A stretch of 64,000 nt of DNA from Rhizobium jaguaris. GTDB lineage: Bacteria > Pseudomonadota > Alphaproteobacteria > Rhizobiales > Rhizobiaceae. The notes beneath the pieces were generated by a model. That model was not told the DNA's origin, made no database searches, and saw only the letters and a list, made by a program, of their open reading frames with translations. Each line of letters begins with the position of its first letter. Position 1 is the stretch's first letter. Location: contig NZ_CP032697.1 in the NCBI RefSeq assembly GCF_003627755.1, forward strand, positions 62,001-126,000. The letters are read 5' to 3'. Below, in pieces: positions 8,030-57,420 of the stretch. The translations under genes were made by a program, and so were the position numbers.

Positions 8030-8377
8030 TCACGTCGGGATTGGGGTCGATGGCTGCGATAGCATTGTCGACCACTTTGGTAGCGGCCCAGTGGGTCTCC
8101 AAACGTCTAGGAGCCGGACCGCCGATGTAGTAGTTGGGGCGCTGCGGCCAGGAATATCGACCATGCTCGACCAAATAGTGCGGTCCTGCGCGGCGGGATG
8201 GAGGACAGAATCCTCTGCCTTCAGGTACAGGATAGGGCGGGCGGAGCTGCTCTCGGGGTCGCACCCGAGATCAATCTTCCGTCCGACCACTAGGAGGACG
8301 CCGGGTCTATTTTGGGACGTGGCAGATTTGCCCATATCTCCTTTCCCAGAAGATGTGATCTGGCGCAGACTTGGCAT
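8030..8377 (-). CDS. Possible small protein of unknown function
   Basis: A frame of about 115 residues starts at an ATG with AAGGAG about 10 nt upstream; an internal ATG at 8335 also follows AGGAG closely. The first half reads like protein (for example PGVLLVVGRKIDLGCDPESS), while the second half is rich in Pro, Ser and Thr. A different frame (8019-8264) looks equally natural near its end (PNYYIGGPAPRRLETHW), so a frameshift is possible. It lies first in a series of small ORFs leading into the cytidylyltransferase operon. No family was recognised. Confidence 0.3.
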   Translation of the reverse strand: MPSLRQITSSGKGDMGKSATSQNRPGVLLVVGRKIDLGCDPESSSARPILYLKAEDSVLHPAAQDRTIWSSMVDIPGRSAPTTTSAVRLLDVWRPTGPLPKWSTMLSQPSTPIPT

Positions 8378-8533
8378 GTTGCTGTCGCTCCTTCGTGATG
8401 TCACATGGCAGTGTAGCTGCCGCCAGCCCACCATGAGAGGCATCCAAAAGTCATGCCAACTACGCAGAAAAATTCCCGGAGATTGATTCTCTGTCTTATT
8501 CAATGGCTTAAATAAAAGTGCAGCGGCAAGAGT

Positions 8534-8580
8534 CGACACTGCAGTGTCGCGGACTCGACAAGTCCCGACAGCTGGTGTCG
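8534..8580. promoter_or_regulatory. Cluster of CGACA/TGTCG inverted repeats, candidate operator region
   Basis: CGACACTGCAGTGTCG (8534-8549) is a perfect 16-bp palindrome. CGACAGCTGGTGTCG (8566-8580) repeats the same half-sites, and GGACT-CGACA-AGTCC lies between them. The cluster sits upstream of the minus-strand small ORFs and cytidylyltransferase operon. The dyad spacing resembles LuxR-type boxes only loosely, and no luxR or luxI gene is present here. Confidence 0.4.
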
Positions 8581-8612
8581 GCTGCCCGGCAGCTTCTCGG
8601 GAGACCGCCAAG

Positions 8613-8950
8613 GGCTCTGTTGCAAATTTCCATTTTGGTCATGATGGCCGTAGGTCGGGACGCGGATTACCTGGCAGCCTCTCGGTTTTCGAGATTCCGG
8701 GCGAGTAATTCTACCGCCGCCGTCAGCGCGCTCGGTCCGATGCCGAAAGCACGTTCAACGATGCGTGCTTCCCCATGGACGTCGCCTGTCAGGTTGAAAA
8801 TAGCAGCCTGGCCCTTGCGCAGAGCCCGCATAACCTCGAAACCTTTGATCGTCGCATAGGCCGTTTTCAGCGTCTTGAACCCTCTCACCGGCCTGATCAA
8901 TTGTTTTAGCTTGCCGAGATCGGCCTCAACAACCTTGTTCAGATATTTGA
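8613..8950 (-). mobile_element. IS6-family insertion sequence remnant (transposase C-terminus plus one terminal repeat)
   Basis: On the minus strand the frame ending at 8667 reads KYLNKVVEADLGKL then IRPVRGFKTLKTAYATIKG, the C-terminal DDE part of IS6-family transposases. GGCTCTGTTGCAAA at 8613-8626 matches the terminal inverted repeat common in that family. Everything upstream of about 8950 (N-terminal part and the other repeat) is missing, so the element is dead. The break abuts an open frame on the plus strand. Confidence 0.8.
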
Positions 8951-9280
8951 CCTATAGCGCGGCAATTTGACCTGCCGGTGCACGAGTTCCTCAGGACATT
9001 TGTCCTCAACCATGTCGCCGAAATGCTCGGCGAAGACCTGGAACTCCTGGAGGCGATCGTCAGCAATTCCGACAATCTGACCTATGGAAGTATCATCAGC
9101 GTCATACACGGCGACGATGAGAGAATCACCGCCCTGACTGACGACGGCTTCGACGAGCTGACGCAGATGCTTTCCCATGCTCGGCGTTTGCCCGAAGCCT
9201 GGAACGATTTCCTTGACGGCTTCGACAGCCTCTCAGATCCAGACGCCATCGCCCGCATCAAAGCGAAATCTCCGCGGTAA
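8951..9280 (+). pseudogene. 5'-truncated ORF of unknown function next to the IS6 remnant
   Basis: From the junction at about 8951 the plus-strand frame is open to 9280 and reads as an acidic, helical protein of about 105 residues (for example FVLNHVAEMLGEDLELLEAIV and ITALTDDGFDELTQML). A GTG at 8978 could start it, but no ribosome site precedes that codon and coding-like sequence begins right at the IS junction. It is therefore read as the 3' remainder of a gene cut by rearrangement. No family was recognised. Confidence 0.4.
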
Positions 9281-9494
9281 CAATCGGTCGGTTACCCAGG
9301 GTAGCGAACCGATGATTCCACCGCGCCGTCACCGAAAGAGCCGCATGGCTGCGATCGCAACGCCTACAAGGCGCGGTAAGGGATCGAGAGCTTTTTTACA
9401 AAGCTCAAGCAATGGCGAATTGCAACGCGCTATGACAAAGCAGCCGGCAATAGCTCTGGCGCAAATGATTAATTATCACTACGGTCTAATTCGA

Positions 9495-10091
9495 TCAGGC
9501 GCCTAGATACGCCAAACCGAGCACATTTTTAGAAGTAACGAGCTCAACCGAAAAAGCACAACTGGCCTTTGCCACGTACGCTGATCCGGCGCCAATATCA
9601 ACTTCGACGTCCTGGAATTCCAGGAATACGCGGTTCATTGGAAAACACGCCTTATAAACCGCCTCCTTTAAAACAAACAGGTCCCTCCGCCGGAGCAGAT
9701 CTAAGTCATACATGCTTTGCTCCCTGGAAGTTGCGATCAATTCAATGAGATCCTCCGGAAGAGGCTCATTAGGTTCAATGTCGATACCAAGCGCTGCAAT
9801 GGTTTTCTTCTCTGCAATGGCGGCGGCGGCTACCGTGTCATGATGCGCCAAAGATCCAACAACGCCATCTGGCCAGATCGGAACGCCAGATCGCGTCTTC
9901 AAGATCGGCATCGGTGGAAATCCTAGTTCGGCAAGGAGTGTTCGGGCGATAATCCTTGCCGCACCGCTTTGGCGATGGACTTTGGCAACAGCGCGCCCCA
10001 ACCCGGCAACTTCCGAAGCGAACAAGCCGGCCTCGTCGGAGGTTTCCACTGAACGAATGCCGGCGAGGATCTTCTGTTGTTCAAACGTCAT
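9495..10091 (-). CDS. 4'-phosphopantetheinyl transferase (Sfp/EntD type)
   Basis: About 198 residues with the family signatures in order: GSLAHHDTVAAAAIA (CoA-binding region), GIDIEPNEPL (first metal-binding acidic pair) and FVLKEAVYKA (the F-x-x-KEAxYKA motif). The enzyme transfers 4'-phosphopantetheine from CoA to the conserved serine of carrier domains. The ATG at 10091 is preferred, with GGTGGAG about 4 nt upstream; a GTG at 10098-10100 is an alternative. Lying at the end of the peptide synthetase gene run, it most likely activates the 12 T domains encoded upstream. About 550 bp without a clear gene separates it from the GNAT gene, so it may have its own promoter. Confidence 0.9.
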   Translation of the reverse strand: MTFEQQKILAGIRSVETSDEAGLFASEVAGLGRAVAKVHRQSGAARIIARTLLAELGFPPMPILKTRSGVPIWPDGVVGSLAHHDTVAAAAIAEKKTIAALGIDIEPNEPLPEDLIELIATSREQSMYDLDLLRRRDLFVLKEAVYKACFPMNRVFLEFQDVEVDIGAGSAYVAKASCAFSVELVTSKNVLGLAYLGA

Positions 10092-10100
10092 GATCTCCAC

Positions 10101-10641
10101 CTATTTACCCCTCTAAGCTTTCCGAACCAGAACCGCAGCCGTACGCTCTAGTCTAGTAGGTTTTCGACTGGGACGACATGCTCCGCCGACAAGCCAGCTT
10201 TGCGACATCGAGACAACAACATCGGCGCTTCATTCTATGGGAACCGCTCTGGCTGATGCGCCTCCATCATTTCTCGAGGCAGACTTCGGCGGAATATGGC
10301 ATCCATACCACCATTGGCGACGCAACTTCCATGAGATCTGGACCCCGTACAAATCGAGGTCGCCTGGGAGGCTCTCGAGCGCAGCAATGATCGTCTTTTC
10401 TTCTCATCGGCCCTACATTCTCCAGCCAAGCCGCGCGGTTCAGATAGCCGCGTGGCGCTTGTCGCGGTGTTTCGTCGACTCGTTTAGAACCATTGAAATG
10501 GCTCGTGCCAGTTTTCGTCTGGGCTGGGCATCCTGCTGAATATTTCTGGCCTACTGAGATCAATGTCGTTCCGCAGCCGGAACCAACCCCAGCCGCGGGT
10601 GATCGTCAAGGGCAGGCGAACCGATCCCGACCACAAAACAC
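10101..10641. other. Stretch without an intact gene, probable decayed sequence
   Basis: Open frames on both strands are short and unlike each other. One plus-strand frame contains a protein-like piece around 10350-10440 (DPVQIEVAWEALERSNDRLF) but is closed by stops on both sides. It may be a relic of a lost gene; no family was recognised. Confidence 0.4.
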
Positions 10642-11391
10642 CTAAAGAAAGTAACGGACCCATACATTTGGTTCCACGTAAACTCCGAGGTCTTGCTCAA
10701 TTGAAATCAGTACTGGAACTAATGCTCCTTCGACGTCTATCATGCCTGAATTTTGAAGCTTTGCCTGCGTCCATTGTGACCATTCGGCGATGGTGCCGAC
10801 GACAGTCATGGAATATGGGGCAATCTTGTCTATTTTGCCCCCAGCGTTGAAGTGCGTTCGCAACCATGAGTCAAGCGGATATCCGTCGTCCCGTTGCAAT
10901 TTGATGTACTCGGACATTGGCATTCGTGAATAAAGATGCTTTTGGGTCGGCCGGACAGGGAACGATATCTCGGCAAAGCCCATTTTCTTTGCGCACACCT
11001 TTAGTGCATTGAGCATCGCCAGCGCGTTGCCAATTCCTTGCGCTTTTGCGGCAAGAGTGATTTCGAGAGCGCTCATCGTAGTCGGCTTTCGATCGATTAA
11101 CCGATCTTCATGGGACCACCGAATAACCTCGTCCCACCCACCGTCGGGCAATTCAGTACGTCCCTTGACATTGAATGCAAAAGGCACTCCGAAAGCACGT
11201 CCGACTACTTCGTCATCGACAATTCCGGCGAACGCATAATCCAGATAGTCAGAGAAAATAGGAGTTCCAAAGTAGAGTTTAGTTGTAGGATCGTGCCGTA
11301 TGAACTCAGGCCATACATCGTTCAAATCTTTCGAAAACACCGCCGGGATCAAATCCGGGCGGGCCCGCAATGAGAAAATCTCAAGCTTCAC
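10642..11391 (-). CDS. GNAT-like N-acyltransferase, putative peptide tailoring enzyme
   Basis: This 249-residue protein carries AAKAQGIGNALAMLNAL (about 128-144), which fits the R/Q-x-x-G-x-G/A acetyl-CoA pyrophosphate loop of the GNAT fold, preceded by strand-like MSALEITLA and followed by MGFAEISFPV. The rest is not recognised in detail. GTG at 11391 is used as start because GGAG lies 7 nt upstream. It follows the PLP enzyme by 46 nt in the synthetase operon, so it may acylate the peptide, a building block or the product for self-protection. Cofactor and acceptor are inference. Confidence 0.6.
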   Translation of the reverse strand: MKLEIFSLRARPDLIPAVFSKDLNDVWPEFIRHDPTTKLYFGTPIFSDYLDYAFAGIVDDEVVGRAFGVPFAFNVKGRTELPDGGWDEVIRWSHEDRLIDRKPTTMSALEITLAAKAQGIGNALAMLNALKVCAKKMGFAEISFPVRPTQKHLYSRMPMSEYIKLQRDDGYPLDSWLRTHFNAGGKIDKIAPYSMTVVGTIAEWSQWTQAKLQNSGMIDVEGALVPVLISIEQDLGVYVEPNVWVRYFL

Positions 11392-11437
11392 GTTGCAACT
11401 CCATTTTACTCAGTCAATACTGTTGTAAGCCACCAGA

Positions 11438-12934
11438 TTACTTGGCAAGGAAGGCAGCTTTTTCCAATACGAGAAGCCCTTGTTCGATCAGGGAAGCGAT
11501 CCCGCGATCTCCCTCTTCGACAGCCTTCACGATTAACCGCGCGCTGAGAGAAAGTCGCAAGGCAGAAACGCGAGTTCCTTGCAATTCGCCGCACGAGACT
11601 GGCTGACCTAGTTCACAGCGCATTGAGGATATCGGGTTGTGTGCTCTGCCTGCTGCGGGGCTGATGTCCTTGCGCATCTGATAGTAAATCTCCTGTGTCG
11701 TTTCTGTAGACACTGGAGTTCGTTTTCCTCTCGGATCGTTATGGAATAACAGAAAGGGAAAGATTGTCTGCACTTGATCCCAGGCTGCACCTTCCGCGAA
11801 GGGCCGGCACTGTAAGGCTGATTGTTCTAGGAGTTCAAATTCCTGAGTATAGTGCAGTGCGGAGACGATCGCATCGTGAAAGGCACGCACGACCTTTTCG
11901 ATGTCTTCTTCTGAAATATTACGGAAAGCGCGCAAGTCCGCGAGGGCAGCTTTCCACCGCAGAAGCAACCCGAAGTTACTCGAATTGGGAAGCGAGCGGA
12001 CGCCATTCCAATGCCGCGGCCATTCTGGTTGGAGGCTAGCTATCCCAAGTGCGGGATTCAGCGACTGCGTCATCAATCGAGAGGCTGCTGCCTCCGGTAT
12101 TAATAACATCGCCGAAAAAGCGGGGCCGTTTATGAACTTGGATCCGGTAATGACGACCAAACAATTTGCAGCGAGGTAACTTTGTAGCGTGGATGGAGTC
12201 AGCCGGAATTGAGATGCATCGACAAGAATTTCGATGATATCAGGCCAACGACGCTTTAAAGCCTGCGCTCGTATTGGACACGGCGCTAATATTCCGGTTT
12301 TGGAAACATCGGTTAACGTTATCAAAATGCGGTCGTATCGCGCCACTGCGGTCGAGACCATCGCTTCAAGTTCGTCAGCGACAACCGCAGTTGATCGCAG
12401 GCTGCAATCCTTCGCACGGATATCTATTGATTTAACATCAACGGACTTACCGAGAGCGCTTTCGGCTCCCTTCAAAGCTCCGGCGATCCCACTTCCTGTT
12501 TCGGTCGATTGAACCGTAATTGCGAGCGTTTTAATCTTTGCGCTCTCATCCACTAGTCGCGCGGCGAGCATGTGTGCGTCGGTACCTGATGACGACACAA
12601 TCATTTCAAGTCCTGGAAGATTTGTGAGCCTGTAGAGATCAGCGAATTCGCTGCGCAGTCTGGATATCTCCGCCATGTAAATTTCTGCGGGCTCTCTATT
12701 CCGCAAAGCCTCCAACAACCTGGTCCGAACCTCTTCGGCAGCATCGAAACCGGCTTCGGAGATCGTAGATGCCGTCGCAGAACCAAATGCGATTAATCCG
12801 CAATCCGGTATCGGTCGGCACCCGTATTTATTGGTCTTTGCCCTTGGGTCGAGCTCAATTCGCTCATCACCTCCCTTGGTGAGCAGCTCAAAGGTAGATG
12901 GAAGATAAATGTCGTGCCGAAACGAATGGATCAT
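11438..12934 (-). CDS. Fold-type I PLP-dependent enzyme, class V aminotransferase-like, in the synthetase operon
   Basis: The 498-residue protein has a class V-like core: SSSGTDAHMLAARL (cofactor phosphate loop, about 114-127), VDASQFRLTP with Asp239 for the pyridine nitrogen, and VITGSKFINGPAFSAM with Lys266 as probable Schiff-base lysine. The N- and C-terminal parts are not recognised. Enzymes of this fold act as aminotransferases, desulfurases or beta/gamma lyases. It starts 27 nt after the ten-module synthetase, so it probably supplies a nonproteinogenic building block or modifies the peptide. The unassigned A-domain code that recurs four times is an obvious candidate for such a residue, but nothing in the sequence ties them together. 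Confidence 0.7.
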   Translation of the reverse strand: MIHSFRHDIYLPSTFELLTKGGDERIELDPRAKTNKYGCRPIPDCGLIAFGSATASTISEAGFDAAEEVRTRLLEALRNREPAEIYMAEISRLRSEFADLYRLTNLPGLEMIVSSSGTDAHMLAARLVDESAKIKTLAITVQSTETGSGIAGALKGAESALGKSVDVKSIDIRAKDCSLRSTAVVADELEAMVSTAVARYDRILITLTDVSKTGILAPCPIRAQALKRRWPDIIEILVDASQFRLTPSTLQSYLAANCLVVITGSKFINGPAFSAMLLIPEAAASRLMTQSLNPALGIASLQPEWPRHWNGVRSLPNSSNFGLLLRWKAALADLRAFRNISEEDIEKVVRAFHDAIVSALHYTQEFELLEQSALQCRPFAEGAAWDQVQTIFPFLLFHNDPRGKRTPVSTETTQEIYYQMRKDISPAAGRAHNPISSMRCELGQPVSCGELQGTRVSALRLSLSARLIVKAVEEGDRGIASLIEQGLLVLEKAAFLAK

Positions 12935-12961
12935 CAGGCTACATCCCTCTCTCGATCGTTG

Positions 12962-53154
<40,193 letters not shown>

Positions 53155-54609
53155 TATGATTCCTCATCTTAACCATCTGATAGTTTCTTGGCGTGTTAAG
53201 CCGTCGAGGGCGAGAGCGTGTTCGAGGCATGTAATGCCTGATCAGATCTGCCGGCGTCCGGGCGGATTCCCCTCATGTCGACAAAGCGCCCGCCGCTATT
53301 TTCTGTGCGCGCCGAACTACGTCGGCGCGACCTCTCGGTCGAGCCACAGAAAAAAGTTAATCCTGACTCTCCAAATTAGCCGTTCCGGTTGAGTCAAAAT
53401 TTTAGACTAACCACGACTTCCACTCTGGGTATGCCTGCGAGTTAGCAGCTCGCCGGAATCCGCGTTTCCCACAGCTTTGCGGGCTACCGGGTTGGACGCC
53501 TGTAAGTAGAGCCCAATGCCCCAAGACAGTACACTTTGCCAGATCGATGAACCAATTTATTGTTTAAATCAGGTAGATCTGTCCGGTGAATGCGCTTCGC
53601 GCGCTGTGCCTCAGTATCTACGCATAGGGAGGCTGTCGCTCAGGCGACGTGGTGGTTCCGGGTCTTTTCGGCCTCGCCAGCCCTTTCAGAGCCTATGGCA
53701 GCAGTTTGTATAGGGGGAACTGGAAGGCCGGCGATGCGGGCAATGACGTCGGCGACCTAAGCTTTCCGGTCGATTTTGTCGAGGACAGGTCATGATGAAG
53801 ATGAGCATTATTGTGGCACGGCCGCCGTGGCTAGCCTTCTCATAGCACGCGGAAAGGGAGTGTTGGCGCAAGAGATCCAGCTCATTCTCGTTGCTACGTC
53901 ACTCTGCCAGTTGACAGCAGGTCACCGCCGCTTGGGCCCATGCCCCCTCAGCAGCTTTCCCTTATGCCACTTTTCAGAATTGTGAGAGCATGTCCAAAAA
54001 AAATCTAACTCAGGTTTTACGAAATGCGCCAAGCGGTGATCGTAAGGCGGGTTTCGTTGTCCGCGGCTAATCGAAGTCCAACCTACCGGTTGCGGACTGA
54101 CGTTTTTCCGGCATCATTAAGACATGAGATAAGATCTGTCGTGAGGTCCGATGTTCGCAAGTGAAAGGACGATCGTAGATTGAGAGTGCCAGTGGCGACG
54201 GCGTTAGCGTCGTTATTCTCATTCGACCCAATGCAGAGCTAGGGAAGGCGACCATCACGGGGATGCAGAAGCGAAAAAGAAGGCCAAAGCGACACCCTAT
54301 TTGGGAAGTTGACGGCACAATTACCGACCGGCCTGACCGAAACTATGCGGCGCAGCTTCATTTCTGCAAGAAGGTCTCTCCGCGGGAATTTTTGTCAGTC
54401 AGGTCAATGAATTCAGTTTTGCTCGACTATTCTCAGCCGATGGTGTCCAAGCTTCGGTCATCAGGTGCATTTCCTCTCAATTTGCGCGGCCGGCCACGGT
54501 GACTTCGCTTCTATATGTAACGCGGCTGCACAGTACCTATCGGCTGGAACGTTGACTATAGCTCGAGTGTTGCAACGAACGATCCATTCTCAGCCAAGCG
54601 GAGGGGTCT
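53155..54609. other. Divergent intergenic region between synthetase and exporter genes
   Basis: About 1.45 kb with only short unrecognised frames. It must hold the promoters for the minus-strand synthetase run and plus-strand exporter, but no clear -35/-10 pair was identified. An 8-bp stem with a 6-nt loop (CGCGCCGA-ACTACG-TCGGCGCG, 53308-53329) lies in the synthetase leader. The rest looks like decayed sequence. Confidence 0.45.
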
Positions 54610-56271
54610 ATGAAAGAGGTCCGGCCACCGATCATACCTATCGTGCGTTCGCTTCTGATCGACTATTGGCGAGATGCTCGCGGAACCACGATAATTGTGA
54701 TCCTCGTAACTTTGATCGGTGCCAGTGCTTCGATCGCTACGCCATATCTCTTTTCATATGCGGTGGACGAACTCTCAAGGGCAACGGACGCAGGTGTCGC
54801 TCTGGAAACCCTTCTGCTTTATGCTGTCGTCTTCGGTGTGGCGGCTGCGTTCAGCCAAGCTTCTCGCTTTCTTATATTTATGTGCGCTGAGCGGTTGTGC
54901 TTCGTTGCCAACTTAGCGTTCTTCGTCCGCCTACTTCGCAAGACCCACACATTCTTTCTAAATCACAGTGCCACCGAGATCGGCGCGGCTCGGCAACAGG
55001 GCGAGCAGACACTCAACATTATAACGGAGCTCATTGTCGGCGGTCTTCTGCCTGGGTTCGTGCAGATCACCTTGAGTGCCGCGCTTCTCGCCCATTTGGT
55101 AAGCTGGGAGATCGCCCTTATCGTCCTCGCCTACGGTGTCATCGTGATCGTCTTAGACTATGTGAGGGTAGGACGCGTAAATCTCTTTCTAGATGCGGCG
55201 ACAGAGCGTAGCCAAGAGAACGCAAGTCTCGTCGGCAATGCTGTCACCATTATCGACACCCTGCGCCAGACGCGGGGGGAATCGTGGATGACGGCGAGAT
55301 TCGCGAAGGGTGCCGCGGACGCCTACATCAACTGGCGACGATACGCATTGGTTAGTAGCGGCTTTTCTATAATCCTCGGGATGGTCGCATCGCTTCAGCT
55401 TGCGGTGACTTTCCTAATCCTCGTGCCACGTTATCAAGCAAAATTCCTCTCTATTGGCGATATCGTGCTGTTCAATACGCTTCTGATCCAGCTCAACGAA
55501 CCATTTCACCTCGTAGGAATGGCGATTAAGGAGACGGTTGAGGCCGCGGCACGGTTTCGCCCGCTGGCGAAGATGTGGATCGCTTCGGAAGCCGCAGAGC
55601 CCGCCAATGCTGCTTCTTACCATCCTTCGCAAGGCTCGCTCATTTTCGAGAACGTTACTTTCCGGTACCCGAACGGACGTGGCATATCCAACCTCTCCTT
55701 CACCGTTCGGCGGGGAACGCCAACCTTTCTCGTAGGCGAAACCGGCTCGGGCAAGTCTACCGTTCTCCGATTGCTGTTAAAGGGACTTGAACCAATGGAG
55801 GGCAGAATTTTGGCAGATGGAGGCGACATCGCGCGCATTTCAAGCGATGACTGGTTCGCCCATCTCGGTGTCGTGCCGCAGGATGTGACGCTCTTAAACG
55901 ATACGCTATTGGTCAATATTGTGCTGGGGCGTCCGTTTGATCCTGATCGGTTGCGCAAGGTGGCGAAAGAGGCATCAATCCTGTCCCGTATTGATGCTAT
56001 GCCACAGGGATTCGAGACCATTGTGGGTGAGCGCGGAATGAAATTATCCGGCGGCGAACGCCAACGCATCGCTATCGCGAGAGCCCTCTATGGTGAGCCC
56101 TCCATCCTCGTTCTTGACGAAGCTGGGTCGGCGCTCGACGACGACACCGAGCAGCAGATAATGGACGGGCTTCGAGATCTGGCGGGCGACCTCACCATCG
56201 TCGCTGTGACACATCGAATGTCTTCGATTCGTCCCGGCGATCAAATCGTTCGCTTGTCTCGCCACTTTTGA
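54610..56271 (+). CDS. ABC exporter, fused membrane and ATPase domains
   Basis: The 553-residue half-transporter has an N-terminal membrane domain (about 1-320, with hydrophobic segments near 28-50, 65-90, 145-185 and 245-275) and an ATPase domain with GETGSGKST (376-384, Walker A), LSGGERQR (signature), ILVLDEAGSALDD (Walker B with catalytic Glu) and VTHR (H-loop), so it is predicted active as a homodimer. GGAGGGG lies about 5 nt before the ATG. It is transcribed away from the synthetase genes and is the only transporter in the window, so peptide export and self-protection are its likely role. No peptidase domain is present. Confidence 0.9.
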   Translation: MKEVRPPIIPIVRSLLIDYWRDARGTTIIVILVTLIGASASIATPYLFSYAVDELSRATDAGVALETLLLYAVVFGVAAAFSQASRFLIFMCAERLCFVANLAFFVRLLRKTHTFFLNHSATEIGAARQQGEQTLNIITELIVGGLLPGFVQITLSAALLAHLVSWEIALIVLAYGVIVIVLDYVRVGRVNLFLDAATERSQENASLVGNAVTIIDTLRQTRGESWMTARFAKGAADAYINWRRYALVSSGFSIILGMVASLQLAVTFLILVPRYQAKFLSIGDIVLFNTLLIQLNEPFHLVGMAIKETVEAAARFRPLAKMWIASEAAEPANAASYHPSQGSLIFENVTFRYPNGRGISNLSFTVRRGTPTFLVGETGSGKSTVLRLLLKGLEPMEGRILADGGDIARISSDDWFAHLGVVPQDVTLLNDTLLVNIVLGRPFDPDRLRKVAKEASILSRIDAMPQGFETIVGERGMKLSGGERQRIAIARALYGEPSILVLDEAGSALDDDTEQQIMDGLRDLAGDLTIVAVTHRMSSIRPGDQIVRLSRHF

Positions 56272-56365
56272 GGAAGTTGATCGAATGAAGGAGTTTCGTG
56301 CCAACCCTCACGGGATTCCCAAAAGCTAACGAATCTGAATCGATGGCGCAAACGGGAGGTTTGCG

Positions 56366-56530
56366 ATGGGTTCGGCGATTTCGTTGCGGCAGGACTTTGA
56401 TGGAGATGGGCTGCGTCTTCTGGCAGGGGGCCAAAGGATGTCAGCCAAGCCCGTCGGCTTCTTGCACTTGTTTATGCGCCGCCGGTATACCGGCTCCAGC
56501 GCGAGCGGTCCCTGTCCACGTCAAGCCCGC
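56366..56530 (+). pseudogene. IS630-family transposase, N-terminal remnant with frameshift
   Basis: From ATG 56366 the frame reads GSAISLRQDFDGDGLRLLA and, after a frame change near 56430, KDVSQARRLLALVYAPPVYR. Both match the start of a common rhizobial IS630 transposase (SLRxDFDGxxLRxLA...QARRLLALA). The rest of the gene is missing. CGCAAAC and GTTTGCG just before the ATG form a small inverted repeat. Confidence 0.65.
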
Positions 56531-56728
56531 ACAGCGTGAACTTCTCTGGCAAGGAACCAGCGGCTGCGGACCGTCAAACCATCATGGTGCCGGGCGGTGA
56601 AGAGGACGATGAGGAGGTATCAGCCTCGCTGAATGAGGCTGATCTTGTCGGTACTGAATCGAGTGCGAGCGACACAACCGGCCGAGGTCGACTCTTTAGG
56701 TCAGGATGCCAGATAACCACTATTAAGA

Positions 56729-57031
56729 TCACGTCACGTCGATCGTCTCGATGATCTCGTAGCGGTGGACGATTGCGCCCACCCCGTCATTGAGCAACGC
56801 CAGTATTGCCGCTTCCGTCATGGGAATCGTTTCGATCCTTTCGAGGCAAATAGCCGTGGGGCCAGTTTCATCGTCTTCCGCAATCTCGTCCCGCACCTCC
56901 AGCAAATCGCGTTTGGCTGATTCCACATCCTCGAAAAACTGATCGGCACGGTCGCGATCATTCCAGCGTGCTTCACCAAGATTGGCGGCGGTGGTGTAGG
57001 TGTAGAGCGTAAGGGTGGGCGCTGTCTGCAT
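56729..57031 (-). CDS. Conserved-looking small acidic protein of unknown function
   Basis: The 100-residue protein begins MQTAPTLTLYTYTTAANLGE at an ATG with AGGAGAG 4 nt upstream; longer in-frame extensions to 57226 lack a ribosome site. It is acidic, with a helical middle (ADQFFEDVESAKRDLLEVRDE). No catalytic motif is seen. Neighbouring short rhizobial genes suggest a plasmid or island housekeeping cluster. Confidence 0.7.
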   Translation of the reverse strand: MQTAPTLTLYTYTTAANLGEARWNDRDRADQFFEDVESAKRDLLEVRDEIAEDDETGPTAICLERIETIPMTEAAILALLNDGVGAIVHRYEIIETIDVT

Positions 57032-57234
57032 CGGTCTCTCCTGTGAGAATATGTTCTGACAGCGCCAGACGGTAGGCATATTGCTGCCTTGGGCAATACG
57101 GTGAATTCGCAGTAGTGATGCGGCTCTACCGGTCGCAAAAAATCCCCTTGCGCCACCGTCGTTTCCGTCGGGCGACCTCTTGAGGCGCCGGCGAGCGGTC
57201 CCACGATTGGGTCTCAGGGATGCCATAGAGGGCG

Positions 57235-57420
57235 ATGGACTTGTACCATCCCGAAGCGGACACGGCGTTCTATGAGGAATGCTGCGCCGGCCTCCTGCTG
57301 CTTGTGAAAGAAATGAATGTACGCGTCTCGCCGCTCACCCAGGCAGAGCGCGAGAGCGTGCCCGCCCTGTTAGAAGAGACGGATCGATTTGCTAAGCAGA
57401 TCCGCGAAGGCAGAGCTTAG
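57235..57420 (+). CDS. Small protein of unknown function (61 aa)
   Basis: Starts with ATG after AGAGGGCG and encodes a mostly helical, acidic protein (FYEECCAGLLLLVKEMNVRV then SVPALLEETDRFAKQIREG). Divergent from the 100-residue gene at 56729-57031. No family was recognised. Confidence 0.5.
   Translation: MDLYHPEADTAFYEECCAGLLLLVKEMNVRVSPLTQAERESVPALLEETDRFAKQIREGRA

Noticed and set aside
53308..53329. Riboswitch or attenuator in the synthetase leader
   Set aside because: Only a single 8-bp stem was found; no known riboswitch core or leader peptide could be recognised.
56344..56365. Terminator after the ABC exporter
   Set aside because: CGCAAAC/GTTTGCG forms a short stem but has no following T-run and sits directly before the start of the transposase remnant.
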